Source: Ascidiaceihabitans donghaensis
GTDB taxonomy: Bacteria > Pseudomonadota > Alphaproteobacteria > Rhodobacterales > Rhodobacteraceae
Direction: 5' to 3'
NCBI RefSeq assembly: GCF_900302465.1
Contig: NZ_OMOR01000001.1
Span: forward strand, 2,604,001-2,668,000
DNA length: 64,000 nucleotides
In this document: in pieces, positions 43,704 through 52,668 of the stretch
Position numbering within the stretch: position 1 is the stretch's first letter
How the letters are laid out: every line of letters starts with the position of its first letter
Program-made: the position numbers and the translations under genes
Notes under the pieces: generated by a model
Told to the model about the DNA's origin: nothing
Seen by the model: the letters and a program-made list of their open reading frames with translations, nothing else
Database searches by the model: none

Positions 43704-44683
43704 TGCAAGCCGCCGATCCAGTTCAAAAGTGTCGTTGTGGCTGCTGCCGTCATGGCGGGTGACATGATGTCGCCTGCAATCACATGGCCCATCGGATCGA
43801 CACCTGCCCCCAACACAGGGCGTTCGACCGTGACAGGTCCCCCCCAGTTTTCGACAATCTTGTCGGTCTCGGAAGCAATCACCACCTGATCTTCTGCTGC
43901 GTAGAAGAACAACGCAGGTATAGCCACATCCTTGTAATCACGCCCAACGGCTTCCTGAACGGCGGCGGCCATAGGCACTGCGGCGACGGTTGGGTAGGTT
44001 GTGGTCCATTCACGGCCTTGCCCGTCGTTCAAGGGTGTGAAGCTGCGTGTTTTTCCGGCAACCACAGGCCCCCAAACGCGCACACCGGGCATGGTCAAAA
44101 GCGCGGCGGCAGGATTGTTCACCCCGAAGTTGGGCGCAACGAAAGCAACCCCCGCGACCTGTTGTTGAAGTTCGGGGTGCGTCATGGCCAAGGCCGCCAA
44201 AGTGCCGCCGGTCGAAGTGGTCAAGACGATGATTTTGTCACCAATTTTCCGCGCAATGGCCAAGGCCTCAACGGTATCACGCATCCATCCGTTCACGGTG
44301 CCTTCACCCATGGCATCTGCTGTGCGGCCATGCCCCTGAAAGCGTGTGTAAACAAGATTGGCCCCTAAATTGGTTGCAACAGCATCAGGCACCGGGCGGA
44401 TTTCCTGCGAAGACGCAGAGAACCCATGCAAATACACAAGCACATAGTCCGTTTTCGCCCTTTGCGAACCTGCCCACACAACGCGTTTTTCGCTGTCGGG
44501 GCGAATGTCATCAAAGCGTGCTTCTTGTGTGGCAAGATAGGCATCAACGCCGTCTTCCAGTTGTGTTTCGTCAAAGTCTGTCGCGTAATCAACGGGTTCA
44601 TAGGGTCCGAACACCCACATCGCAAAACCCAAAGCCACAAGCGTTAGGACAAAGCGGATAAAAAACCGACCTATCAATTTCAT
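43700..44683 (-). CDS. Membrane-anchored alpha/beta hydrolase
   Basis: 327 residues from the ATG at 44683. An N-terminal hydrophobic segment (about 7-28) looks like a membrane anchor or uncleaved signal. The hydrolase domain has 'VLVYLHGFSASSQEIRPV', 'YTRFQGHGRTAD', the nucleophile in 'IIVLTTSTGGTLAALA' (Ser in STSTGG), and Asp/His in 'FFYAAEDQVVIASE' and 'GHVIAGDIMSP'. This resembles carboxylesterase or monoglyceride-lipase-like serine hydrolases facing the periplasm. It overlaps both neighbours by ATGA. Confidence 0.87.
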   Translation of the reverse strand: MKLIGRFFIRFVLTLVALGFAMWVFGPYEPVDYATDFDETQLEDGVDAYLATQEARFDDIRPDSEKRVVWAGSQRAKTDYVLVYLHGFSASSQEIRPVPDAVATNLGANLVYTRFQGHGRTADAMGEGTVNGWMRDTVEALAIARKIGDKIIVLTTSTGGTLAALAMTHPELQQQVAGVAFVAPNFGVNNPAAALLTMPGVRVWGPVVAGKTRSFTPLNDGQGREWTTTYPTVAAVPMAAAVQEAVGRDYKDVAIPALFFYAAEDQVVIASETDKIVENWGGPVTVERPVLGAGVDPMGHVIAGDIMSPAMTAAATTTLLNWIGGLQ

Positions 44684-45426
44684 GGATTCATGACCTCCAA
44701 AACAGCATTTTCCAAAAGTTTCAAACACGTACCATCGGAAAACCGGTGATCGGCATCCTTGACGAGGGTCAGCCGCATGTCAGGGCTGGTGGCATGGTCC
44801 AGCAATGCAGTGGCGCGCTCTGTTGACACGGCGGAGTCTGCGGTGCCTTGCAGCATGCGCACAGGGAACGGCAAATCCAGCGGCGTGCGCAACACAAGCT
44901 GTGTGCGGCCGTCTTCGATCATGCGCCGCGTGACAATGTAGGGGTCCATATAATCTGATGGCAGTTCTACCTGCCCGTCTTGCTGCAGTGCAGCTTTCTG
45001 GGCATCCGTAAATGATGCCCAATAACCATCTTCGGTAAAATCCGGGGCTGCAGCAATAGTAACCAACCCGCCCATCCGGTCGGGGTGCGCCCGCGCGAAC
45101 AGTAAAGACTGCCAGCCCCCCATGCTGGAGCCAACCAAAATAACACGCCCTTCTGTCAGTGCAGAAAGTGCGGCGGCTGTATCTTCGGCCCAATCCCCGA
45201 TGCAGCCTTCTTCGAAACGGCCAGAGCTTTGTCCATGACCGGAATAATCAAAACGCAAAAACGCCTGTCCACGGGATTTGGCCCAGGCTTCAAGATGGAT
45301 GGCTTTGGTGCCTTCCATATCAGACTTCAAACCACCCAAGAACACCAACCAAGGGCCTTTGCCTTCGGTACGGTGGTAAGCAATCCGCCGTCCGGCGTCG
45401 GTGTTTAAATATTCAACTTCAGCCAA
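44680..45426 (-). CDS. Alpha/beta hydrolase (palmitoyl-thioesterase/ABHD10-like)
   Basis: 248 residues from a TTG at 45426 preceded by GGGAG; a GTG at 45465 is in frame but poorly placed. The conserved part starts 'EYLNTDAGRRIAYHRTEG'. The elbow is 'VILVGSSMGGWQSLL' (Ser in GSSMG), the Gly-rich turn 'FLRFDYSGHGQSSG', and Asp/His in the C-terminal 'VKDADHRFSDG'. The pattern resembles ABHD10-type and bacterial thioesterases. First gene of the operon with a second hydrolase, VOC and M15-like genes. The substrate is unknown. Confidence 0.85.
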   Translation of the reverse strand: MAEVEYLNTDAGRRIAYHRTEGKGPWLVFLGGLKSDMEGTKAIHLEAWAKSRGQAFLRFDYSGHGQSSGRFEEGCIGDWAEDTAAALSALTEGRVILVGSSMGGWQSLLFARAHPDRMGGLVTIAAAPDFTEDGYWASFTDAQKAALQQDGQVELPSDYMDPYIVTRRMIEDGRTQLVLRTPLDLPFPVRMLQGTADSAVSTERATALLDHATSPDMRLTLVKDADHRFSDGTCLKLLENAVLEVMNP

Positions 45427-45538
45427 TGCCGTCTCTCCCTTTGGGACAGACAATGCGCGTTGCACCCATCAGGTGCAATGCAGGTGTTGAAGTTTTCCGG
45501 CGTTCAAGGGTTGTAGAACACCATTGGTGTCGTCTGTG

Positions 45539-45763
45539 TCAGCCGCTGACAAACACACCCTGACGCGGGCGGAAAAACTGTTTTTGATTGTGCAAACGGC
45601 CCAGAAGATCATGGATGCGACGGGCCCCGCCATCTTGCGGCGCTTCGGATTTGTTTTCTTTCAACTGCTTTTGCGTCAGCGACAGTTTGTTTTTGAGCAA
45701 TGCGTCCTCGATCAGTTCGAGGTCTTCGACGGAAAGTTCAAATGACGTGTTGTATGCAGGCAT
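45539..45763 (-). CDS. Small conserved hypothetical protein
   Basis: 74 residues, beginning 'MPAYNTSFELSVEDLELIED' followed by a basic, Gln/Lys-rich stretch ('LSLTQKQLKENKSEAP') and ending 'NQKQFFRPRQGVFVSG'. It is helical and soluble by composition. I recognise the N-terminal pattern only as a hypothetical protein seen in this bacterial group. A Shine-Dalgarno-like CGAGGG lies upstream of the start. Function is unknown. Confidence 0.6.
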   Translation of the reverse strand: MPAYNTSFELSVEDLELIEDALLKNKLSLTQKQLKENKSEAPQDGGARRIHDLLGRLHNQKQFFRPRQGVFVSG

Positions 45764-45951
45764 GTGACCCTCGGGCGTTGGTTGCGAAAAGTTTCCTATA
45801 GTGGACTATTTAAGGGGCTGGCCCCCAGAGTCCACAGCAAATCGTCGCAAATCAAGGACATTTTGTCGCTTTTTACACCATTCACCCTAAACGGGTTGCG
45901 CGACGCGACGATGTGCTTGCTCTTTTTTTGTGTCGCTTCGTATCGTGCGCC

Positions 45952-47133
45952 ATGACATCCACCGACACCCCGCCCCCCAAAATGATCCTGCCCGTCATTT
46001 CGACATGCAACTTCCTGATCGGTGTTGGCGCGTTTGTCATCATCGGCGTGCTAGAGCCATTGGGCGCAGGATTGAACGTGGCGCCGGAACGCGCAGGTAT
46101 CTTGATGACCGTGTATGCGTTGGCCTACGCAGTTTTGTCGCCGGTGTTGGTCAGCATGACAGGGCATATCGGACGGCGGCGTGTGATGGCCTTTGGTCTA
46201 AGCCTCTTTTTGATCTCTGGCATCTTGTCTGCTGTCGCAACGTCGCTTGGCATGCTGGGGGCCGCGCGGGTGTTGGCGGCTGCCGGTGCGGGCATGTTCA
46301 CCCCCGTCGGGGCGGCTGTGGTTGCGGGACTGTACCCCCCCGAACAACGGGCGCGTGTTCTGGCCGCGGCCATGTTCGGTTTTAGTTTGGCGCAGGTCAT
46401 TGGTGTGCCAGCCGGCGCGTGGATTGCCTATACTTTTGGATGGCGTTTCGCATTTTGGGGTGTTGTGGTTCTGAATATCCCCTGCATCTTTCTGATCTGG
46501 CATTTCGTACCTGCAGGTCTGAAATTTCAGGCGGTGACCTTTGGCGATCTGCGCACAACCCTGAAAGACGGACGCATGATGTTTGCGATTGCCTTTACGG
46601 GGCTATTTTTGGGCTCGATCTATGTGATCTTCACCTACATGACGCCCCTGTTCAGCCAAAGCATGGGCATGGGGCGCGACATGATCTCGATTACGCTGAT
46701 TGTGGCAGGGGTCGGGGCCGTAATGGGCAACATTCTTGGGGGCTTTATGGCGGACAGGCTGGGGTGGTACAAAACCCTGATCATTCTGTGTTGTGCACAA
46801 ATGATCATCATGCCGCTGTATTCCCATCTGCCCGTTGGTGTGCCCGCATTTTTTGCCTTGTCTGTGATCTGGGCCATGGCAGGTTGGTCGTTTATGGCAG
46901 GCCAGCAGATGCGGTTGATCGGGTTGGCAGGCCCGAAAGCACCGGTGGTTTTGGCCCTGACCGCCGCTTGTATCTACATCGGCGCAGCTATTGGATCCGC
47001 GATTGGCAGTTTCGTCATCACCACATGGTCCATCGATGCCCTTGGATATGCCGCTGGGTTTTGCATGATCTTTGCGCTGCTCAATCTGGTGATTTCGGCA
47101 CGCTTCCCACCAAACAGTTACGGCCCCTCTTGA
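45952..47133 (+). CDS. MFS transporter (AraJ/DHA1-like)
   Basis: 393 residues from the ATG at 45952; the frame opens at 45913 but that leader is Cys-rich and not conserved. Twelve helices. The DHA1-type loop 'GHIGRRRVMAFGLSLFLISG' (motif A variant) and 'AGMFTPVGAAVVAGLYPPEQ' (motif C region) are visible. Likely an inner-membrane proton antiporter for a small molecule or sugar. The next gene is thrS, 90 bases downstream, probably a separate unit. Confidence 0.88.
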   Translation: MTSTDTPPPKMILPVISTCNFLIGVGAFVIIGVLEPLGAGLNVAPERAGILMTVYALAYAVLSPVLVSMTGHIGRRRVMAFGLSLFLISGILSAVATSLGMLGAARVLAAAGAGMFTPVGAAVVAGLYPPEQRARVLAAAMFGFSLAQVIGVPAGAWIAYTFGWRFAFWGVVVLNIPCIFLIWHFVPAGLKFQAVTFGDLRTTLKDGRMMFAIAFTGLFLGSIYVIFTYMTPLFSQSMGMGRDMISITLIVAGVGAVMGNILGGFMADRLGWYKTLIILCCAQMIIMPLYSHLPVGVPAFFALSVIWAMAGWSFMAGQQMRLIGLAGPKAPVVLALTAACIYIGAAIGSAIGSFVITTWSIDALGYAAGFCMIFALLNLVISARFPPNSYGPS

Positions 47134-47223
47134 CCATAGACTTGTCGCCCGTCTAAACACCGCCCGAACACATAACCCGCAACCGGGCGTTTCGTAGGCG
47201 CCAAACTGACGAGGAGTGCCCAG

Positions 47224-49170
47224 ATGGCATCAGTCTCTCTTACCTTTCCCGACGGCAATGCACGCGACTATGACGCAGGGGTCACCCCCGCGCAGGTTGC
47301 CGAGAGCATTTCCAAATCATTGGCCAAAAAGGCAATCAGCGCGACCGTGAACGGTGCACATCATGACCTGCAATGGCCCATCGACGCCGACGCCTCCATC
47401 GCCCTGCACACCATGGCCGACGAAGATCAAGCCAACGAACTGGTCCGCCACGATCTGGCCCACATCATGGCCCGTGCGGTGCAGGAAATCTGGCCCGACA
47501 CAAAGGTCACCATCGGCCCTGTCATCAAAGACGGCTGGTACTATGACTTCGACCGCAAGGACCCGTTCACACCCGAAGATCTTTTGACCATCGAAAAGAA
47601 GATGAAAGAGATCATCAACAAACGCGAACCCGTGCGCACCGAAGTCTGGGACCGCGACCGCGCGGTGCAGTTCTACAAAGACAACAACGAGCCCTATAAA
47701 GTTGAACTGATCGACGCCATTCCGGGCGATGAGCCGCTGCGCATGTACTGGCACGGCGACTGGCAGGACCTGTGCCGTGGTCCGCACCTGCAACACACAG
47801 GCCAAGTGCCGGGTGACGCGTTCAAGCTGATGTCCATCGCAGGTGCCTATTGGCGTGGCGACAGTGACCGCGAAATGCTGCAACGCATCTACGGCGTGGC
47901 CTTCACCGGCAAGGAAAAACTGAAAGCCCACCTGCACATGCTGGAAGAGGCCGCCAAACGCGACCACCGCAAGCTGGGCCGTGAAATGGACCTGTTCCAC
48001 ATGCAGGAAGAGGCGCCGGGCCAGATTTTCTGGCACGCCAACGGCTGGCTGATCTACACCCAATTGCAAGACTTCATGCGTCGCAAACAACGCGCGGGCG
48101 GTTATGTTGAGGTAAACACACCGCAGGTCGTGGACCGCAAGCTGTGGGAAGCGTCAGGCCACTGGGAGAAATACCAGGAAAACATGTTCATCGTCGAAGT
48201 CGACGAAGATCATGCGCGCGAAAAGGCTGTGAACGCCCTGAAACCCATGAACTGCCCCTGCCATGTGCAAATCTTTAATCAGGGCCTCAAATCCTACCGC
48301 GATCTGCCCCTGCGGATGGCCGAATTTGGATCGTGCAACCGCTATGAACCCTCGGGCGCTTTGCACGGCATCATGCGCGTGCGCGGGTTTACCCAAGACG
48401 ATGGGCATATTTTCTGCCGCGAAGACCAGATTGAATCGGAAACCGCCGTCTACATCGAATTTCTAACCTCGATCTACAAAGACCTTGGGTTCGAAAACTT
48501 CCGCGTGAAATTCTCGGACCGTCCCGAAACACGCTCTGGCAGCGACGAGGTTTGGGACAAAGCCGAACAAGCGCTTTTGGCGGCCACACGCGCCGCCGGG
48601 ATCGAACCCGAAATGAACCCCGGCGAAGGAGCGTTCTACGGGCCCAAACTGGAGTTTGTCTTGACCGACGCCATCGGGCGCGACTGGCAATGTGGCACAC
48701 ACCAAGTCGATTTCGTGCTGCCGGAACGTTTGGACGCGACCTATGTGGGCTCAGACGGCGACAAACACCGCCCTGTCATGTTGCACCGCGCAACGTTGGG
48801 CAGCTTTGAACGTTTCATCGGCATCTTGATCGAAGAACACGCCGGCAAGTTGCCATTTTGGTTGGCTCCGCGTCAGGTGGTTGTGGCCTCCATCATTTCG
48901 GACGCCGATGACTACGTGCATGATGTGGTTGCACAACTGAAAGCCGCAGGCGTGCGCGCGGAAGCCGACATTCGCAACGAAAAGATCAACTACAAGGTGC
49001 GCGAGCACTCCGTGGGCAAAGTCCCGGTTATCTTGGCCGTCGGTGCGCGCGAAGTTGAAGAACGCACTGTCACAGTACGCCGCCTTGGCGAAAAACAGAC
49101 ACGCGTCGAAGCGTTGGACGCTGTAACAAAAACGTTGCAGGCCGATGCAACGCCGCCTGACTTGCGCTGA
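47224..49170 (+). CDS. thrS: Threonyl-tRNA synthetase
   Basis: 648 residues, full length. It charges tRNA-Thr. The TGS domain is at about 1-62 ('[20 protein letters not shown]'), the editing domain at 65-225 (starts '[12 protein letters not shown]'), and the class II catalytic core has '[20 protein letters not shown]', '[10 protein letters not shown]' with the zinc-binding Cys, '[19 protein letters not shown]' and '[19 protein letters not shown]'. The anticodon-binding domain follows ('PRQVVVASI'). The cognate tRNA-Thr(TGT) gene lies about 3.7 kb downstream on the opposite strand. Confidence 0.97.
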   Translation: MASVSLTFPDGNARDYDAGVTPAQVAESISKSLAKKAISATVNGAHHDLQWPIDADASIALHTMADEDQANELVRHDLAHIMARAVQEIWPDTKVTIGPVIKDGWYYDFDRKDPFTPEDLLTIEKKMKEIINKREPVRTEVWDRDRAVQFYKDNNEPYKVELIDAIPGDEPLRMYWHGDWQDLCRGPHLQHTGQVPGDAFKLMSIAGAYWRGDSDREMLQRIYGVAFTGKEKLKAHLHMLEEAAKRDHRKLGREMDLFHMQEEAPGQIFWHANGWLIYTQLQDFMRRKQRAGGYVEVNTPQVVDRKLWEASGHWEKYQENMFIVEVDEDHAREKAVNALKPMNCPCHVQIFNQGLKSYRDLPLRMAEFGSCNRYEPSGALHGIMRVRGFTQDDGHIFCREDQIESETAVYIEFLTSIYKDLGFENFRVKFSDRPETRSGSDEVWDKAEQALLAATRAAGIEPEMNPGEGAFYGPKLEFVLTDAIGRDWQCGTHQVDFVLPERLDATYVGSDGDKHRPVMLHRATLGSFERFIGILIEEHAGKLPFWLAPRQVVVASIISDADDYVHDVVAQLKAAGVRAEADIRNEKINYKVREHSVGKVPVILAVGAREVEERTVTVRRLGEKQTRVEALDAVTKTLQADATPPDLR

Positions 49171-49181
49171 AATATTACAAG

Positions 49182-49206
49182 GTCGGGCGGATCAACCCTG
49201 CCCGAC
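49182..49206 (+). terminator. Hairpin after thrS
   Basis: GTCGGGC (49182-49188) pairs with GCCCGAC (49200-49206), flanked by TTACA and TGTAA that extend the symmetry. The following sequence is only weakly T-rich. It separates thrS from the bufferin-type locus. Confidence 0.6.
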
Positions 49207-49365
49207 TGTAACATTTCATCACGAAACACCTGTTTTATGGGTGGAAAAAAGTCCATTCCCTGACGCGCATGTGACACACAGGCTCGTGAATGGTAATATC
49301 GCCTGCATACATCCAGACTGATCTTCACAAGTTCAGTTTAAACCTGCCCTAGAAGGACGTAAAAC

Positions 49366-49671
49366 ATGTCAAACACAATGAAATCTGTAGCCCTCGCGTC
49401 TGCTGTTGCCGCTGCAATGACAGCTGCCACCACAACAACAACACACGCTGCTTCCAAAGAAAAATGCTACGGCGTTTCCTTGGCTGGCGAAAATGATTGC
49501 GCCGCAGGTGCTGGCACGACATGCGCCGGAACCTCTACAGTGGATTATCAAGGTAACGCATGGACACTTGTCGACGCAGGCACATGTGCAGAAATCGAAT
49601 TGCCTGCACAAGCAGACGGCTCCGCCCGTGAAGGGTCGCTGAAAGAACTGTCACGCGACATTCCTGCGTAA
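49366..49671 (+). CDS. bufA: Bufferin-type metallophore precursor (DUF2282)
   Basis: 101 residues. A signal peptide (residues 1-29, Ala/Thr-rich with '[12 protein letters not shown]') directs export. The mature peptide has exactly four Cys at 34, 45, 53 and 74 in '[13 protein letters not shown]', '[10 protein letters not shown]' and 'VDAGTCAE', matching the DUF2282 bufferin family. In characterised bufferins of Caulobacter, Cys residues are converted to thiooxazoles by the MNIO enzyme and the product binds copper in the periplasm. The enzyme genes follow directly, separated by a 13-base hairpin. Modification pattern and metal are inferred from family knowledge. Confidence 0.9.
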   Translation: MSNTMKSVALASAVAAAMTAATTTTTHAASKEKCYGVSLAGENDCAAGAGTTCAGTSTVDYQGNAWTLVDAGTCAEIELPAQADGSAREGSLKELSRDIPA

Positions 49672-49690
49672 TTTTCTGACCGGACGGTTT

Positions 49691-49720
49691 TGGTTTGGGC
49701 GTTCAACAACGCCCAAACCA
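49691..49720 (+). terminator. Thirteen-base hairpin between bufA and bufB (attenuator or mRNA-processing stem)
   Basis: TGGTTTGGGCGTT (49691-49703) and AACGCCCAAACCA (49708-49720) form a perfect 13-base stem around a CAAC loop. It is not followed by a U-tract, so full termination is unlikely. In operons of this sort such a stem often keeps the precursor message stable and abundant relative to the enzyme genes. Confidence 0.6.
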
Positions 49721-49748
49721 CCCAATACGACAGACGAAAGGGCCTGCC

Positions 49749-50609
49749 ATGCTGGACACTTCACCTGCACACCGCCCTTTGCCCGACGCGGTCGGCGTCG
49801 GCTATAAATCCCAACATTTCAGCGACCTGTTGCACGCCCCCGGTCCTGTCCGGTGGTTGGAAATACATGCCGAGAATTACATGGGCGATGGCGGAAGGCC
49901 GTTGGCGCAGCTGCGCCGCCTTGCAGAAACATTTGCAATTTCTGTGCACGGGGTTGGGTTGTCGATCGGCGGCGAAACCCCGTTAGACCCCGACCATCTT
50001 GCCCGTCTTAAACATCTGATTACATGGGCCAATCCTGCAAGTTTTTCGGAACATCTGGCTTGGTCCACCCATGGTGCAGAGTTCATGAACGACCTTTTGC
50101 CCCTTCCCTACACAAACGCCACTCTTGCCCGTGTGGCGGCCCATGTTTCCCAGGTCCAAGACACGCTTGGACGGCAAATGCTGTTGGAAAACCCCTCTAG
50201 CTATTTGGCCTTTGCAGAAAGCACATGGTCCGAAACAGACTTTCTGGCAGAGCTTGCCCAGCGCACCGGCTGCGGGTTGTTACTGGATGTGAACAACGTC
50301 TTTATCTCTGCCACAAACCTTGGGTATTCCCCGCAAAGCTACATCGACGCTTATCCGTTGGCAGCTGTTGGCGAAATCCACGTTGGTGGACACGACGAAG
50401 ACCAAGATGATCACGGCGCCCCGTTGCTGATCGACAGCCACGGATGTGAAGCAGCAGACCCCGTTTGGGATCTATTGGACTATGCGCTGGTAAAAACCGG
50501 CCCCCGCCCTGTGTTGATCGAATGGGACAACGATGTGCCGGATTGGGCGACATTGCGTCTTGAAGCCCAGCGCGGCGCCGATGCATTGGTTCACTTGGCA
50601 GCGCGATGA
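49749..50609 (+). CDS. bufB: MNIO family enzyme BufB (DUF692)
   Basis: 286 residues from the ATG at 49749; a frame extends to 49695 across the hairpin without conservation. DUF692/MNIO enzymes use two or three iron ions in a TIM barrel to convert Cys of a precursor to oxazolone/thioamide or thiooxazole. Candidate metal ligands in order: 'EIHAENY', 'SVHGVGLSIG', 'FSEHLAWSTHG', 'LLENPSSYL', 'LLDVNNVF', 'GEIHVGGHDED', 'DSHG' and 'LIEWDND'. The close MbnB relative of methanobactin clusters has the same fold, but the DUF2282 precursor and DUF2063 partner point to bufferin. Confidence 0.92.
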   Translation: MLDTSPAHRPLPDAVGVGYKSQHFSDLLHAPGPVRWLEIHAENYMGDGGRPLAQLRRLAETFAISVHGVGLSIGGETPLDPDHLARLKHLITWANPASFSEHLAWSTHGAEFMNDLLPLPYTNATLARVAAHVSQVQDTLGRQMLLENPSSYLAFAESTWSETDFLAELAQRTGCGLLLDVNNVFISATNLGYSPQSYIDAYPLAAVGEIHVGGHDEDQDDHGAPLLIDSHGCEAADPVWDLLDYALVKTGPRPVLIEWDNDVPDWATLRLEAQRGADALVHLAAR

Positions 50610-51373
50610 CGGGCCATCCTTCCACCACGCTGTCTACCTTTCGCAGCGCACTACTGGATGGCGCGGCCCCCGTGCCGGACAACGTGCAAGACGGCGCAGG
50701 CGCCCCCGCCGGTCGTCGATACGATGTGTACCGCAACAACGTGTCTGTGGCGTTGCGCGATGCGCTGCGCGCCAGCTTTCCGGTCCTTGTCAAATTGATT
50801 GGCGACCAGAACTTTGACATGTTGGCGGGACTATTTTTAAGGTCCCACCCTCCGTCCTCGCCTTTGATGATGTTCTATGGCGGGCAAATGCCTGATTTTC
50901 TGGATGGCTTCGCACCACTTGCCCATATCGGTTATCTTCCGGATGTGGCCCGTCTGGAAATCGCAATCCGCGAAAGTTATCATGCGGCAGACAGCACTGC
51001 CATGAATCCCGGCCGCTTTGCCGAGGTGCCCGCAGAGGCGCTGAACGACGCGACTTTGCTGCTTGCACCGCATTTGCGGGTGATACCGTCCGAATGGCCC
51101 CTGCATGACATCTGGCGCTTCAACATGGTAAGCGGCGCGGAAAAACCGCGCAATATTGCACAATCGGTTTTGATTTTGCGACGCGAATTTGACCCCGAAC
51201 CCCATGCCATAACAGCTGCAGACACGGCGTGGCTCAGTATCACAGCCAAAGGGGGATCAATGGGGGATGCCCAAGACGCAGCCGCCGCTGTTTCGCCTGA
51301 CTACGATCTTGGCCCGCTTCTGACGCTGCTTATCCAGAACAACGCATTGACTGATTTGACCACAAAGGACTGA
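50606..51373 (+). CDS. bufC: BufC partner protein (DUF2063 family)
   Basis: 255 residues, overlapping bufB by four bases (ATGA). The N-terminal DUF2063 domain starts 'STFRSALLDGAAPVPDNV' and 'RYDVYRNNVSVALRDALR', with 'FPVLVKLIGDQNFDMLAGLF' and 'GYLPDVARLEIAIRESYHA'. In bufferin and related MNIO clusters this protein binds the precursor and forms a complex with the MNIO enzyme. The C-terminal half (about 150-255) is probably the recognition or winged-helix-like module. Annotations of the family as DNA-binding are likely to be misleading here. Confidence 0.88.
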   Translation: MTGHPSTTLSTFRSALLDGAAPVPDNVQDGAGAPAGRRYDVYRNNVSVALRDALRASFPVLVKLIGDQNFDMLAGLFLRSHPPSSPLMMFYGGQMPDFLDGFAPLAHIGYLPDVARLEIAIRESYHAADSTAMNPGRFAEVPAEALNDATLLLAPHLRVIPSEWPLHDIWRFNMVSGAEKPRNIAQSVLILRREFDPEPHAITAADTAWLSITAKGGSMGDAQDAAAAVSPDYDLGPLLTLLIQNNALTDLTTKD

Positions 51374-51377
51374 ACTG

Positions 51378-51917
51378 ATGAAAAAGCTGCACACTGCCAT
51401 TTTTGGCGCGATCGAACGCAACGACTGGATTTTGCCCACACTGGCACGGATCGTGTTTGCAGGTGTTTTGTTTTCCTATTTTTGGGTCTCGGCAAAAACC
51501 AAACTGGGCGATGGGATTATGGGCATTTTCCAACTGTCCGACAGCGCCTATATCCAGATCTTCCCCAAGGCGGTTGAAGCCGTGGGCTATGACACAAGCC
51601 AATTGGGCATTTTGCACTATCTGATTGCTTTGGGCGGCACTTGGGCAGAGTTTATTCTGCCGGTCCTGATTGTCGTCGGGCTTTTGACGCGTTTGTCTGC
51701 CCTTGGCATGATCGGCTTCGTTGCTGTGCAATCCATCGTGGATGTCACAGGTCATGGCGTGGGCGGCAAAGACCTTGGCGCGTGGTTCGACAAGGCGTCT
51801 GGTGCATTGATTGCCGACCAACGCGCATTGTGGGTTCTGTTGCTTTTGATATTGGTGATCAAAGGGGCGGGCCCGCTGTCATTTGACCGTGCTTTACAGC
51901 CGCGCTCAGAGACCTAA
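51378..51917 (+). CDS. DoxX family membrane protein (BufD-like)
   Basis: 179 residues with about four helices; 'LARIVFAGVLFSYFWVSAKT', 'GGTWAEFILPVLIVVGLLTR' and 'LSALGMIGFVAVQSIVDVTG' are DoxX-family features. It starts four bases after the bufC stop. DoxX proteins accompany many bufferin clusters, and may handle quinone redox or assist oxidative modification at the membrane, although its exact role is not established. The end overlaps the convergent ArsC-like gene by 12 bases. Confidence 0.85.
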   Translation: MKKLHTAIFGAIERNDWILPTLARIVFAGVLFSYFWVSAKTKLGDGIMGIFQLSDSAYIQIFPKAVEAVGYDTSQLGILHYLIALGGTWAEFILPVLIVVGLLTRLSALGMIGFVAVQSIVDVTGHGVGGKDLGAWFDKASGALIADQRALWVLLLLILVIKGAGPLSFDRALQPRSET

Positions 51918-52220
51918 AGCGGCTTGCGTGTCTTTGGTCCAACCAAGATAAAGCGCGTCGCCCGTATCTATCAGCGGGCGCTTCATCAAAGCAGGGTGTG
52001 CTGCGATCAAATCCAGCGGCGCACCTTCGCGGTCTTTATCAGACAGGCCCCGCCAAGTCGTCGACCGCGTGTTCAACAAAGCCTCTTCAAACTGTTGAAA
52101 AGCACGTTCCAATACGTCTTTGGGCATACCATCCGCACGCACATCTACCAATTCCAAAGCAGGCAAAGCCTTTAAGGCTTTGCGGCAGGTATCGCAGTTC
52201 TTCAATCCGTACAGTTTCAT
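51906..52220 (-). CDS. ArsC/Spx-family (YffB-like) reductase-fold protein
   Basis: 104 residues from the ATG at 52220. The redox site is 'YGLKNCDTCRKALKAL', a CxxC variant with a downstream Arg ('TRSTTWRGLSD') as in ArsC-like proteins, and 'MKRPLIDTG' near the C-terminus. It is closer to the YffB/ArsC-like branch than to true arsenate reductase. Its 3' end overlaps the DoxX gene by 12 bases, so expression is independent. Confidence 0.88.
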   Translation of the reverse strand: MKLYGLKNCDTCRKALKALPALELVDVRADGMPKDVLERAFQQFEEALLNTRSTTWRGLSDKDREGAPLDLIAAHPALMKRPLIDTGDALYLGWTKDTQAALGL

Positions 52221-52409
52221 TTCGTGCCTCTCGGTCAGGGATGCGCTTTTGGTATACAAAAGAATACCAAGTCGTTTCCTTGATTTAGTTGGTTATCGGA
52301 CAATCTTGTTATCCGTGGGTGATTTTTTGGCAAGGCGAATTGTTCGAAACGCCCACAGGAATGGCTCTGTACTTTCAGAGTGGGCGTAAAGGTAAAAGGA
52401 GGCACGGAC

Positions 52410-52616
52410 ATGCCCAATGGCACCGTGAAGTGGTTTAACACCACAAAAGGCTATGGATTTATTGCACCTGATGGTGGCGGCAATGACGTTTTTGTTCACA
52501 TCTCAGCCGTAGAGCAGTCAGGCTTGACCGGACTGGCAGACAATCAAAAAGTGACGTTTGAAATGTCCGAAGGTCGCGATGGGCGACAAATGGCGAGCGA
52601 CCTAACGCTGGTCTAA
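52410..52616 (+). CDS. Cold-shock protein (CspA family)
   Basis: 68 residues from the ATG at 52410, behind a strong AAAGGAGG. It binds single-stranded RNA and DNA. RNP1-like 'KGYGFIAP' and RNP2-like 'DVFVHIS' lie in one OB-fold. The 190-base divergent region upstream is long enough to hold a structured 5' leader, but no cold-shock element was identified. Confidence 0.94.
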   Translation: MPNGTVKWFNTTKGYGFIAPDGGGNDVFVHISAVEQSGLTGLADNQKVTFEMSEGRDGRQMASDLTLV

Positions 52617-52636
52617 AGCTGCGGCCCCCAACTTGA

Positions 52637-52668
52637 ACACCGGCGCCAGAGATCCTCTACGCCGGTGT
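52637..52668 (+). terminator. Hairpin after the cold-shock gene
   Basis: A nine-base stem, ACACCGGCG (52637-52645) against CGCCGGTGT (52660-52668), with a 14-base loop. No clear U-tract follows, so it may act as a 3' stability element rather than a classical terminator. The remaining sequence to the tRNA gene shows nothing identifiable. Confidence 0.5.

Noticed and set aside
49366-50609. Methanobactin cluster
   Set aside because: The MNIO enzyme is shared with methanobactin clusters, but the precursor is a 101-residue DUF2282 protein with a signal peptide and a DUF2063 partner, which points to bufferin. No MbnC or MbnT-like gene is seen.
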